From the NCBI GenBank assembly GCA_003132505.1, contig PKXY01000033.1, positions 66,847 through 130,846 of the forward strand: 64,000 nt of DNA, given 5' to 3'. Made by a program: the position numbers and the translations under genes. The notes under the pieces were generated by a model. That model saw only the letters and a program-made list of their open reading frames with translations, was not told the DNA's origin and did no database searches. Positions within the stretch are counted from its first letter, which is position 1. Every line of letters starts with the position of its first letter. The stretch is from Solirubrobacterales bacterium. Lineage in GTDB: Bacteria; Actinomycetota; Thermoleophilia; Solirubrobacterales; Solirubrobacteraceae. Shown in pieces: positions 1 to 9,185 of the stretch.

Positions 1-149
1 ACGGTCATCAGGCAATAGGTCGGGCGCCAAGCCGACGGCCCGCGACCGCTCCCACAAAAACCGAGCGCCCGCGAACCCCACCCCTGGCGCTCGCCTCGCG
101 CGACTTGGAGTCGTGTCGGTCGTTAGCGGGCTGCTGTCAGCATGCTGGC

Positions 150-395
150 ATGCACCAGCACGAATCGAAGGCGTGTCCGCAGTGCCGTGCAGTGGCGCCC
201 GACATTGACGGGCCGGTCCACGCCTACGTGCCCACTTCGCCGGGCTGTTGGATCACGTTCGGTCAGCCGCAGGCCGACGAGATGCAGCGCTTTCGCTACC
301 CGCCGGCTCACCGACACGTCGTAGACGCCTACATGGCACAGCACCCAGGCGACCGGACCGACCGCCGCGATCGCCAATCGTGGCCGCATGAATCG
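150..395 (+). pseudogene. DUF5946-like protein, N-terminal fragment
   Basis: MHQHESKACPQCRAVAPDIDGPVHAYVPTSPGCWITFGQPQADEMQRFRYPPAHRHVVDAYMAQHPG resembles the family N-terminus (CPxC, ASPGCW, HRxxVDAYxxQHPG). It then loses the expected frame (QSWPH where QSVAVH is expected) and runs into the YjbR gene. Confidence 0.5.
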
Positions 396-409
396 CGGTG
401 GCGCGAGCG

Positions 410-802
410 ATGAATCCCGCCGAGCTTCGCGATCACTGTCTCTCGTATAGCGGCGCCGAGGAGACGTTCCCGTTCGGCCCCGAGACGTCCGTCTTCAAGG
501 TCTCTGGAAAGATGTTTGCGCTATCCCAGCTCGGCGCGGACTCGCTTCGCGTCAGCCTCAAGTGCGAGCCTCAGCTCGCCGATGCGCTCCGCGATGCGCA
601 CGCGTCGGTAGTTCCCGGATACCACCTCAACAAACGCCACTGGAACACCGTGATCATTGACGGATCCCTGCCCGCGCAGATGATCGATGACATGATCGAG
701 GACTCCTACGGCCTCGTCGTCAGCCAGCTCCCGGAGTCCGGCCGCCGCGCCCTGGGATTGAGGGCTGACACACCGCGAGCCCGGCGCACTCACGGCGCTT
801 AA
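410..802 (+). CDS. MmcQ/YjbR family DNA-binding protein
   Basis: Fold signature: FPFGPETSVFKVSGKMFAL...SLKCEP...VPGYHLNKRHWNTV. Confidence 0.8.
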   Translation: MNPAELRDHCLSYSGAEETFPFGPETSVFKVSGKMFALSQLGADSLRVSLKCEPQLADALRDAHASVVPGYHLNKRHWNTVIIDGSLPAQMIDDMIEDSYGLVVSQLPESGRRALGLRADTPRARRTHGA

Positions 803-954
803 CCTGCCAATCGGACCGTCGCTCGCAGTTGCAAATTCTGGAAGCGACAACGCGATCCCGTCCCCGCGTCATTGTCTCTCCGCGCGAACAGCGACTGCCG
901 GCGTGGGCGTAGCTCCGCCCGTGGCTGCGGCGCGTAGTCGTATGCTCGCTCGCG

Positions 955-1530
955 TTGGGCGGCTCGGGACGATCGGTGACGGGAGGCGGGTTCTCCGCCC
1001 GCACGTGGATCGGCGGCCTCGTGTTGATCGTTGTCGTTGGTGTGATCGTCGTTGCCGTTGAGTCACACTCGTCGCCTGCAGCCGCGCACCGCGGGCCAGG
1101 CCCGCGCGCGGCTCGATCGCTTGTCCTGACGGCGTTCGCCGTCGAGGCTCGCGCACAGTTATCGACCGGCATTACGTCGGCGTTGCTGCGTCACGAGGTC
1201 GATGCTGCCGAACGCACCATGGCTCCCGCGGCAGCGCGCTGGTTCGCCGGCCGGATTGCCCGCGATAGGACCGACGCGCGCCGCGCACGCGCTCTCAGCG
1301 GCGACGCGTGGGACCACGCCCGCACGTGGATTAGATCAAGCGCGGTTCTCGGACCGACCTCGACGCGCGTCCAACTCCTCGTGACCATCGAAGACGGCCT
1401 GCACATCGCGGGCACTCATGCGACCACGCTCACTGTCACGCCCTACGTCGTTAGCCTCACGCGCGCGGCGAATGGCGCCTGGCGAATCCGACACCTCGCG
1501 TTCCAAAACCCGGAAGCCTTCAACGGTTAG
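955..1530 (+). CDS. Membrane-anchored hypothetical protein (N-terminal TM)
   Basis: ORF with a single hydrophobic N-terminal segment (WIGGLVLIVVVGVIVVAV); no family recognised. Confidence 0.45.
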   Translation: MGGSGRSVTGGGFSARTWIGGLVLIVVVGVIVVAVESHSSPAAAHRGPGPRAARSLVLTAFAVEARAQLSTGITSALLRHEVDAAERTMAPAAARWFAGRIARDRTDARRARALSGDAWDHARTWIRSSAVLGPTSTRVQLLVTIEDGLHIAGTHATTLTVTPYVVSLTRAANGAWRIRHLAFQNPEAFNG

Positions 1531-1679
1531 CCAACGCGAGACGCCGCTCGAACAAAAAGGAGGCGCCACACAAGACCCCGGCCACGCGGCTCCCTCGCGC
1601 GAGATGGAACTGTCTGGACGGGCAGTAAGCGATAGCCGCGCGCACTCACTCCGCCATCGTTGTCGCTTTCGCTGGCCGT

Positions 1680-2567
1680 CTAGCGTGCCGCGGAGGGGGT
1701 GATGCCGTGGATGTCGAGCTTGGGGACTAGCTCGGGGTCGTTGAACACGTCGATCGCTAGCGCGCGGTCGCCGACGACCGTGAATGCGAGTACCGCGAAT
1801 GGCTGCTCGCCGTCGAATGCGACTGCGCCGGCGGCGCCGTTGACGAGCGCCGGGCGAACGTACGGCGCGAACCGTCGCGCGTTCATTGCGCCTTGCGCGA
1901 CTTGCGTGGCGCCGTGTAGCTCGAGTGGGTCGCCGTCGCGGCGGTGGGCGCGGAGCACTACGTTCGGGTCGAGTACCGCGACGAGTGCTTCGAGGTCGCC
2001 CTCGCGGGCAGCGGCGAAGTAGGCGTTGACGACTGCCCGCTGTCTAGTCATGTCCGGGTCGGGCGGCGGCGCCGCGTCGCGCACGCGGCGGCGGGCGCGG
2101 CTGGCGAGCTGGCGGGTCGCTTGGGGTGAGCGGTCGACCATCGCAGCGATTTCGTCGAACGGCACGGCGAACATGTCGTGGAGCACGAACGCGAGACGCT
2201 CGGCCGGACTGAGCGTGTCCAGGACGACCTGCAGCGCGATCCCAACGGCGTCCGCTAGCAGTGCTTCGTGCTCGGGATCGGTCCCGGCCACCGGGTTATC
2301 GATGATTGGCTCCGGCAGGAAGCTGTTGAGCGGCTGCTCGCCGCGTGTGCGGCGGGAACGCAGAATGTTCAGGCAGATCCGGGCGATGACAGTCGTCAGC
2401 CACGGCTCGAGGTTGTCGATCTGCTCGGCGTCGGTCCGCTGTAGCCGCAGCCACGACTCCTGCACGGCGTCGTCGGCCTCGGTCAACGAGCCGAGCATCC
2501 GGTAGGCAACCGCGCTGAGCTGGGGCCGCTGACGTTCGAACCGGTTGGCCAGCTCGAGGTCGTCCAT
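1680..2567 (-). CDS. ECF41/SigJ-type RNA polymerase sigma factor with C-terminal SnoaL-like domain
   Basis: Sigma-70 region 2 (QRPQLSAVAYRMLGSLTEADDAVQESWLRL) and region 4, plus a C-terminal SnoaL-like extension. The ORF-track start at 2606 lies in the putative promoter; internal ATG at 2567 preferred. Confidence 0.88.
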   Translation of the reverse strand: MDDLELANRFERQRPQLSAVAYRMLGSLTEADDAVQESWLRLQRTDAEQIDNLEPWLTTVIARICLNILRSRRTRGEQPLNSFLPEPIIDNPVAGTDPEHEALLADAVGIALQVVLDTLSPAERLAFVLHDMFAVPFDEIAAMVDRSPQATRQLASRARRRVRDAAPPPDPDMTRQRAVVNAYFAAAREGDLEALVAVLDPNVVLRAHRRDGDPLELHGATQVAQGAMNARRFAPYVRPALVNGAAGAVAFDGEQPFAVLAFTVVGDRALAIDVFNDPELVPKLDIHGITPSAAR

Positions 2568-2570
2568 CGC

Positions 2571-2634
2571 TGTCACACCGTCCGGGGTTCGCGGGTCATA
2601 CCCCATAGACCCGTGAATCCCGACCTATGTGACA
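2571..2634. promoter_or_regulatory. Mirror-symmetric pair of ECF41-like promoters
   Basis: Plus strand TGTCACA (2571-2577)-N16-GGTC (2594-2597). Minus strand TGTCACA (2634-2628)-N16-GGTC (2611-2608). Confidence 0.7.
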
Positions 2635-2645
2635 GGAGGTGCCCG

Positions 2646-3269
2646 ATGGCACGCATTCAGGGAGTATCGAAGAGCAAGGCCGGGCCGATGGTCAGGCTGG
2701 TCTACCGGTTCGGACCGAGGATGATGAAGAAGCTGACCGGCCGCGCACCGCAGGCGGGCAGCGGCCTGGAGCCAATGGAGATCTGGGCCCACCAGCCGAA
2801 GATGATGATGGGAATGGGCAAGTTCAACCAGGCGGTGCGCAAGGGGCGCTCCGTCGATGAGCGGCTGAAGAACCTCGTCGAGCTGAAGGGCGCGCAGATG
2901 ATCGGATGCGAGTTCTGCGTCGACCTCGGCTCGCAGATCTGCCGCAACAACGGTCTTAGCGACGAGGAGCTGCTAGCGCTACCGCGCTACCACCAGAGCG
3001 ATCTGTTCACCGACCGCGAGAAGCTGGCGCTCGACTACGCGGTTGCTGTGATGCGCACGCCGGTCGAGGTCACCGACGAGCTGTTCGCCCGAATGCACGA
3101 GCACTTCAGCGACCAGCAACTCGTCGAGATCACCGCACACCTGACGCTCGTCAACCTCGACCGCTTCAACGCCGCCTTCAGGATCGGCTCGGCCGGATTC
3201 AGCGAAGGGATGGTTTGCGTACCACCGGACCACCCCGCCGCCAACCGCACGCTCGCGAGGATCGCCTAG
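2646..3269 (+). CDS. Carboxymuconolactone decarboxylase family protein (ECF41 partner)
   Basis: CMD/AhpD-like CEFC motif (MIGCEFCVDLGSQICRNNG). Strong SD AGGAGGT at 2634-2640 ahead of ATG 2646; adjacent to ECF41. Confidence 0.85.
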   Translation: MARIQGVSKSKAGPMVRLVYRFGPRMMKKLTGRAPQAGSGLEPMEIWAHQPKMMMGMGKFNQAVRKGRSVDERLKNLVELKGAQMIGCEFCVDLGSQICRNNGLSDEELLALPRYHQSDLFTDREKLALDYAVAVMRTPVEVTDELFARMHEHFSDQQLVEITAHLTLVNLDRFNAAFRIGSAGFSEGMVCVPPDHPAANRTLARIA

Positions 3270-3331
3270 ACCTCGGCCTGCCCTCCAGCATCGTCATCGC
3301 TTTACGGCAAAGGAGTCACGGCCGCCGGCAC

Positions 3332-3727
3332 TCAGGTCAGCGTGGCGCGCTGGGCGTAGCGGTGATGAAGCATCAGCGCGTTGCCGTCGGGATCGGAGAA
3401 GAAGGCCATGTGGCAGACGCCTGTGTCGAACGTGTCGCCCTCGAAGTTGAGGCCGCGCCCGCTCAACTTCTGGCGGGCGGCCGCGACATCGTCGACGTGC
3501 AGGGCCACCGGGTTCGGGTTGGGGTGATAACCCATCGGGAACTTCTCGGTCATCGCTACGTTCAGGGTCAGCGAGCCAGCCTCGAACTCGGCGAACCCGC
3601 GCTCGGGCATGTGGACCGAGCAGGGCAGGCCGAGGATGGTGCCGTAGAACTCGACCGCGGCCGCCAGGTTTCGCGTAGGGAACATCACAAAGTCGACGCC
3701 GGTAATGGGTGTGGTGGTCATGGTCAT
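3332..3727 (-). CDS. VOC (glyoxalase/bleomycin resistance) family protein
   Basis: MFPTRNLAAAVEFYGTILGLPCS...FFSDPDGNALMLHHRY. Confidence 0.85.
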   Translation of the reverse strand: MTMTTTPITGVDFVMFPTRNLAAAVEFYGTILGLPCSVHMPERGFAEFEAGSLTLNVAMTEKFPMGYHPNPNPVALHVDDVAAARQKLSGRGLNFEGDTFDTGVCHMAFFSDPDGNALMLHHRYAQRATLT

Positions 3728-4053
3728 ACGGACGATCCTACCCCGACGCTGGGTAGCTCGACCACTTCTGACCCGCGGTCAGGCTCGCGCGCCATCGTCG
3801 GCAATGGCAAGCACCTCTTCGCGGACGTCCAGTCCGCGTCCCACCTCGCCCTCGCGGCCGCCGGCCGCGACAGTGACAGCGACAGTTGGCGTCCCTCACC
3901 AGCACCCGACAGCCGCCAAGCCGCATCGAGACGGTCGCATTCTGCGAAAGGGCCCGCGACCGTCCCCGCGCCCCACGCTGTCGCAGTGCGCGACACGCAG
4001 CTGCGCTGAGATAACCCGCCGGTTGCGACACCGCGCCGGGTCGTCGCCGAGCG

Positions 4054-4473
4054 TTAGTTCTTGTTGAACACGACGCTGACCTTGACCCGGGCGGCGGGGA
4101 TCGAGGTCTTGCGGACAACAACCGTCCAGGCGCCACCCGGCGTGCCGCCCTCGGCGAAATGCAGCACGCACAACGCTTGTCCAGCGGTCGTGCGGCAGCC
4201 CTGGTCGTGAAGCGTGCCGAGGGTGGACCGCGTCCCAGCGATCGTGTTCATCGTCACCGCGACCGCCGCTGTAGCCGGAGCGGTCACGGTCACGTCGTAG
4301 GTGTGCGAAGCCAGGGCCGAGATTGCAAATCGCTTCGTCGCCTGTCCTCGCGGTAGGTGCAACGTGGCGCTCTGAACATGTCCAGCCGGAACCGTGGCGG
4401 CAGCCACGCTGCTGACCGCAAACACACCCAGGCAACTAAGTCCGCCAGCCAGGGCGACGGCGCGGGCTCGCAT
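4054..4473 (-). CDS. Secreted hypothetical protein
   Basis: Signal peptide MRARAVALAGGLSCLGVFAVSSVAAA. Confidence 0.5.
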   Translation of the reverse strand: MRARAVALAGGLSCLGVFAVSSVAAATVPAGHVQSATLHLPRGQATKRFAISALASHTYDVTVTAPATAAVAVTMNTIAGTRSTLGTLHDQGCRTTAGQALCVLHFAEGGTPGGAWTVVVRKTSIPAARVKVSVVFNKN

Positions 4474-5009
4474 CTGCCGACCGTAGCACGGATCAACACT
4501 TGCGCTGGCGCACTGCGCGGTCCTGCGTCACGACGCGCCAGGCGAGCTTGGCTAACGTCTACGCATGCCGAATCCGCCGCGGATACCCCTGTCAGTTTTC
4601 GTTCCCCGCGGCGGCCATGGTGCCCGCCGCGCTGCTCGGAAGCCTTGGCGGCTGGCCTGTACTCATGGCCGGAGCTCTGATGTTGATCGCGGCCCTTGGC
4701 GCCTTGGGGTGATTCAAAGGCGACGAGATCGCACCCTGTGGTAGCCCGCGAGCTCTAAGGCCAGCCTCCGAGGCACACCAGGCCCCGCCGGCACGCAGCC
4801 GTTGTCGCAAATCCCGAGAGCAGCCACGAGCGCAACCCAACGCCGCGCTGCCCCATTGGGCGAGAGGCGGGTGCCGGACCAGCGGTGACGGGCCGGTTCC
4901 TACGCGCCGAGGTAGCGTGTCGCGAGGCGCTGCTCGCTGATGCCGTCGTTGGTCGCGTTCCGGACGCGCCGGATTCGTAAACTCGCCGAAAGGGCGAATG
5001 GAGGACGAG

Positions 5010-5399
5010 ATGTCGAGCGGACACAGTCGTATCAACCTGGCCGACGTCGCCGACGCAGCGCCGGGAAATGGCTTTGGGGACAGGTGGGAGGCACGCGTGG
5101 CGCGCGCCGACCTCGACGCCGAGCAGACCGGCTTGACTCACTTCCGTCTTCGGCCTGGAAAGCGCTCGCCGTTCATGCATCGCCACCAACGCGCGGAGGA
5201 GGTCTACGTGGTCCTCCGTGGGACCGGCCGGATCAAGCTGGACGATGAGATCCTCGATGTTCGCGCGCTGGACGCCGTTCGTGTCGCGCCCGAGGTGGCT
5301 CGGGCCTTCGAGGCCGGCCCGGAGGGGCTCGAGTTCATCGCCTTCGGCCCCCATCGCGAGGCAGACGGTGAAACGGTCGAAGACCGCTGGGTCGACTGA
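5010..5399 (+). CDS. Cupin domain-containing protein
   Basis: GKRSPFMHRHQRAEEVYVVLRGTGRIKLDDEILDVRALDAVRVAPEVARAFEAGPEGLEFIAFG. Confidence 0.85.
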   Translation: MSSGHSRINLADVADAAPGNGFGDRWEARVARADLDAEQTGLTHFRLRPGKRSPFMHRHQRAEEVYVVLRGTGRIKLDDEILDVRALDAVRVAPEVARAFEAGPEGLEFIAFGPHREADGETVEDRWVD

Positions 5400-5519
5400 G
5401 CTTGTCGCCTACTACACGCCGTTGACTTACCGGCCCCATTCGGCCCGGGCACCAGCGTGCTGAATCGATAGATGCGCTCGCGCCTAGCAGATGCGGAAAC
5501 GGCGACCCAGCCACGACCT

Positions 5520-5870
5520 ATGCTGCATAGCGTGTCCACTATCGAGCTGCTGTACTGGGACGGTTGCCCGTCCCACCCCGAGGCGCTCTGCGATCTGCGC
5601 GCCGCGCTCAATGAGCTCGGGCACCCAGAGCTCCAGGTCGCGCTGGTCGAGATCGCTACCGAGGAGCAGGCGACGGAGTACGCCTTTGTTGGGTCCCCGA
5701 CCCTGCGAGTCGACGGCGTCGATCCGCTACCCTCACCGGAGGGTGAGCCACCGAGCCTGACCTGCCGGATCTACCGGCTACGTGACGGCCGCTACTCCCC
5801 AACGCCCGACCCCGCAGATTTGCGCGACGCACTGCGTCGACTTCTACCTCGATCTGCCCAGGAGGCCTGA
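5520..5870 (+). CDS. Thioredoxin-like/glutaredoxin-fold small protein
   Basis: IELLYWDGCPSHPEAL...TEYAFVGSPTLRVDGVDPLP; start could be 5472. Confidence 0.6.
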   Translation: MLHSVSTIELLYWDGCPSHPEALCDLRAALNELGHPELQVALVEIATEEQATEYAFVGSPTLRVDGVDPLPSPEGEPPSLTCRIYRLRDGRYSPTPDPADLRDALRRLLPRSAQEA

Positions 5871-5874
5871 CCGC

Positions 5875-6402
5875 ATGTCACTTGCCATCGGAGCACCGGT
5901 TTCGACGTTCACGCTGCCCGACACTGACGGCACGCCGACGCCACTGCACGACCGCGACAGTGCTGCGACGGCCGTCGTGTTCACCTGCAACCACTGCCCC
6001 TACGCACTCGCCTGGCATGAGCGCCTGCAAGCGGTCGCGCGCGACTATCTCCCGCGTGGCGTGCGCATGCTGCAGATCAACGCCAACGACGCCAAACGCT
6101 ACCCGCGCGACTCACCGGCCGCGATGGCAGCGCGCGTAAACGCCGGCGAGTTCGCCGGCCCCTACCTGCACGACTCAAGCCAAGAGGTCGCACGCACCTG
6201 GGGCGCCGCGGTAACCCCAGACGTGTACGTGCTCGACGCCGAGGGCCAACTCGTCTACCACGGCGCCCCCGACGCCGACTACCACGACGCGTCACTCGCA
6301 GCGGAATGGCTGCGCGAAGCACTCGACGACGTGCTCGCCGGGCGACCGGTGGCGCGAACGGAGACGCAACCCGTGGGATGCTCGATCAAGTGGCTGACCT
6401 GA
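5875..6402 (+). CDS. Thioredoxin family protein (AhpC/TSA-like, NHCPY motif)
   Basis: MSLAIGAPVSTFTLPDTDG...VVFTCNHCPYALAWHERLQ...TPDVYVLDAEGQLVYHGAPDAD. Confidence 0.85.
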   Translation: MSLAIGAPVSTFTLPDTDGTPTPLHDRDSAATAVVFTCNHCPYALAWHERLQAVARDYLPRGVRMLQINANDAKRYPRDSPAAMAARVNAGEFAGPYLHDSSQEVARTWGAAVTPDVYVLDAEGQLVYHGAPDADYHDASLAAEWLREALDDVLAGRPVARTETQPVGCSIKWLT

Positions 6403-6499
6403 GCGGTCAGCCAGGCTCGCGCCACCCGGATGCGACCTGACGAGAGCCGGTCACCGACTGTCGGCGGTGGAGGACCGCCGTGCTCATCGCTAGTCCGGG

Positions 6500-7196
6500 T
6501 CAGGCATCGATTCGCCGTGTCGCTGCGGCTCGTTCCTCGTCGGTGAACAGATCCATCCAGCGTTGCTGTGTGATCTCCCGCTCCGTCGTGAGCTCCGGCC
6601 GCCCGTGCTCAACCAGCCACGGTGTGACCGGGAGGGATGTTCCCCGTGGAAAGGAGGTGTCGAGCTGCTTCGACTGCTCCCATCTGGTTGATCAGGCCGA
6701 TCCAGCCGCCCGGGGTGAACCCTGCCGTGATCGTGTCTTTCACAAGCTCGCGACAGCGGAACTGGAACTGGCCCGCAAGGCTCGACGGATCATCCGGGTC
6801 CACAACCTGCAGCTCGCCGCGCATTCGAAGCCGCCGAACGGGCATCGCCGGAGCAGCAGCGAGTGTCCATCCACACGATCCGCAGTAGGTGACCGACACA
6901 GGAGCCGGAAGACCCTGCGCCGCGTCGACACCTTCGATCTCCTCACTGCGAAGAGTCTCCCTCAGCGGCAGCGTGCAGTGCGGGCAAGTCGGCCCATCGA
7001 CAGCGCCGACACCAACGTCGCTCGACACGCCGCCAGTGTCGCAGACCAGCGCCACTCGACACACCCCGCCGGTGACCGCTTCCACCCAATGCGGTCGCGC
7101 CGAACGGGCAAGGAGACACGCCTGCTGCGCGCGAACAGCGAGCGAGCGCGCGCCGCGGGTTGATCGGCGACGAAGTCGTATCGTGCAGCCGGTCAA
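6500..7196 (-). pseudogene. Zinc-ribbon-like protein with C-terminal frameshift
   Basis: ORF with CPHC...CGSC ends at 6609 in ...NQMGAVEAARHLLSTGNIPPGHTVAG. From ~6640 the neighbouring frame reads VTPWLVEHGRPELTTEREITQQRWMDLFTDEERAAATRRIDA* to 6500. Confidence 0.5.
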
Positions 7197-7211
7197 CCCG
7201 GCGCGCGCTGT

Positions 7212-7703
7212 CTATTGCAGGGACAAGGCAATCTGTTCGAGAAGGTCGAGTGACTCGTTTGTGCCGGCTTCCATCCCGGAGTTGAGGTGAGCGTCGCGGT
7301 TCTCCTGGCTGCTGTGCCGCACCAGGATCGCGAGCGTCGTGTGCCCGCCCGCCTCGCTGAACGTGGTGGTTGCGAGTCCCGGTGCGTCAGGCGCTCCTTC
7401 GTAGACCTGGGTTGAGACGATCCGCTCGTTCGGCAGGATCTCGCGGTACTCGCCATGGAAGGCGACCTCGAACTGACCGTGGGCGAGCATCACGTAGCGC
7501 CACCGGCCGCCGACGCGCAGATCGATCTCGCACTCAGTGACCACGCCGCGCTGTCCGGCAAACCACCGCTTGACCAAATCAGGTGTCGTGTAGGCCGTGT
7601 AGACCAAATGCTTGGGCGCGTCGAACTCACGCTCGATCAAGATCTCCTCATCGCTCGGGAGCGTTACCTTCACCGCCGCCTTACTCGTTGCCGCTTCCAT
7701 CAC
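7212..7703 (-). CDS. SRPBCC/AHSA1 domain protein
   Basis: IEREFDAPKHLVYTAYTTPDLVKRWFAGQRGVVTECEIDLRVGGRWRYVM. Confidence 0.88.
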   Translation of the reverse strand: MMEAATSKAAVKVTLPSDEEILIEREFDAPKHLVYTAYTTPDLVKRWFAGQRGVVTECEIDLRVGGRWRYVMLAHGQFEVAFHGEYREILPNERIVSTQVYEGAPDAPGLATTTFSEAGGHTTLAILVRHSSQENRDAHLNSGMEAGTNESLDLLEQIALSLQ

Positions 7704-8038
7704 GTTTCCTCCTTCTGTTTGAGGTCTTCCAACACGACATCCAACGCCTCGAACCGATCGGTCCAGGCGCGCTCGTAGCGCATGACCCAGTCATGGATCG
7801 GCTTCAGCGCCGGCCCGTTCAGTCGATAGAACCGCTCTCGCCCCTCGGGACGGACATCAACCACACCGACCTCTCGAAGCACCCGCAGGTGCTTGGAGAC
7901 CTGCGGCTGACCGAGCCCGAGCAGCTCAACGAGCACGCCGACCGACCGTTCACCGTCTACGAGGAGATCAAGAATCTCACGTCGTCGCGGTTCGGCGACC
8001 GCGTTGAACGCGTCGGCGGTAGTCGCTGCTCGTGCCAT
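7700..8038 (-). CDS. ArsR-family HTH transcriptional regulator
   Basis: MARAATTADAFNAVAEPRRREILDLLVDGERSVGVLVELLGLGQPQVSKHLRVLREVGVV. 4-bp overlap with the SRPBCC gene; the track start (8116) would translate through the palindrome. Confidence 0.88.
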   Translation of the reverse strand: MARAATTADAFNAVAEPRRREILDLLVDGERSVGVLVELLGLGQPQVSKHLRVLREVGVVDVRPEGRERFYRLNGPALKPIHDWVMRYERAWTDRFEALDVVLEDLKQKEET

Positions 8039-8047
8039 CCCCAACAC

Positions 8048-8069
8048 CATATACCGATATCGGTATATG
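8048..8069. promoter_or_regulatory. 22-bp perfect palindrome, candidate ArsR operator
   Basis: CATATACCGATATCGGTATATG, immediately upstream of the ArsR start. Confidence 0.75.
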
Positions 8070-8155
8070 TCAAGGGCGGCAACGCTACTGGATCGCCCGC
8101 GGCTCGCCTCCGCCACAGCCCGCTGTCGCGCTTATTTCCAGGCTTTTTCGCCGAT

Positions 8156-8228
8156 GGGCGGTGCTGGGCTCGAACCAGCGACCTCCTGCTTGTAAGGCAG
8201 GCGCTCTGACCAGCTGAGCTAACCGCCC
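8156..8228 (-). tRNA. tRNA-Val (anticodon TAC)
   Basis: Minus strand GGGCGGTTAGCTCAGCTGGTCAGAGCGCCTGCCTTACAAGCAGGAGGTCGCTGGTTCGAGCCCAGCACCGCCC; full cloverleaf. Confidence 0.93.
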
Positions 8229-8286
8229 AGTGCCGCGCGGGTGCGCAGGCCCAGGGTAGCGGTCGTTGGGGCGGGTTTCCGTTTGG

Positions 8287-8760
8287 TCAGGCTGGGGTCA
8301 TGTCGTAGGTGACGGTGACGTCGGCTTCGACCGAGCACTGGGAAATCGGGCTGATGGGCGCGATGCGAATCACCGTGGCCTTGTGCTTGGCAGGACCGGT
8401 GGTCGGCCTGCCCGGCTTCGCGGTACCCGCGGCGTAGAGGATCGGCCCTTGGCACAGGTCGCTCGAGTCGGACGTCTCGGTGACGTTGGTGACGGTGCCG
8501 AGGGTCGCGCCGATCTGACTCGCAATGAAGGAGGCCTTCTGGCTGGCGTTGGTGAGCGCGTCGCCGAGCGCGGTCTGGTAGCTCGCCTGCTGCGTGGCAT
8601 CGCTGACGCTGGGGTCCAGCGTGATCGTGTCGGTGCCGTTGACGACGATCGTCGACGGGCTCGTGGTCGAGTCGTCAGCCTGGGCAATGCCGAGTCCGCT
8701 GAGGGCGGCGCCGGCGAGCACTGCGGTGAGCGCGATGAGGATGGTTCGCGGCCGGTTCAT
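8287..8760 (-). CDS. Secreted SIMPL domain-containing protein
   Basis: Signal peptide, then IVVNGTDTITLDPSVSDATQQASYQTALGDALTNASQKASFIASQIGATLGTVTNVTE...SVEADVTVTYDM. Confidence 0.75.
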   Translation of the reverse strand: MNRPRTILIALTAVLAGAALSGLGIAQADDSTTSPSTIVVNGTDTITLDPSVSDATQQASYQTALGDALTNASQKASFIASQIGATLGTVTNVTETSDSSDLCQGPILYAAGTAKPGRPTTGPAKHKATVIRIAPISPISQCSVEADVTVTYDMTPA

Positions 8761-8849
8761 GGATGTCTCCTTTGTCTGGATCTAATTGGGCTACGCTCGA
8801 GGCGCGGTTCCGTCACGCGCCGCCCGGACAAAGCCGCGACAATGAGCCT

Positions 8850-9185
8850 GTGAGCCGCAGGACATTGATCTGCGCTGCCGCCGCTCAGGCCGTGCTGGTC
8901 GGGACGCTTTCGGTTGCGCTCGTGATCCCGCTGGGCTCGGGATTCTTCAAGCATTGGGGCTGGATCATCGGACCGATCGCCTGGCTGGTCTGCGCGCTCG
9001 GTACGGCGCTGATCGTCCGCCTCCCGTACAGGCGCACGTTCGTTGGCGCGCTGCTGGCGGGCATACCGAGCGGGATCGCCGTTCTCGCCGGCGAGCACAC
9101 GCTCGGCGAGGTCGTCGCGATCGGCCTGTTCGCGGTCTGGTGCGCGTGGCGGGCGCCGCTGCCGATGGCTGCGCTGGACGCCTGA
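8850..9185 (+). CDS. Small membrane protein
   Basis: GTG start; hydrophobic segments LICAAAAQAVLVGTLSVALVIPLG and IIGPIAWLVCALGTALIV. Confidence 0.6.
   Translation: MSRRTLICAAAAQAVLVGTLSVALVIPLGSGFFKHWGWIIGPIAWLVCALGTALIVRLPYRRTFVGALLAGIPSGIAVLAGEHTLGEVVAIGLFAVWCAWRAPLPMAALDA

Noticed and set aside
3215-4009. 264-aa plus-strand ORF covering the VOC gene
   Set aside because: Opposite strand of a clear VOC protein; composition typical of a shadow ORF.
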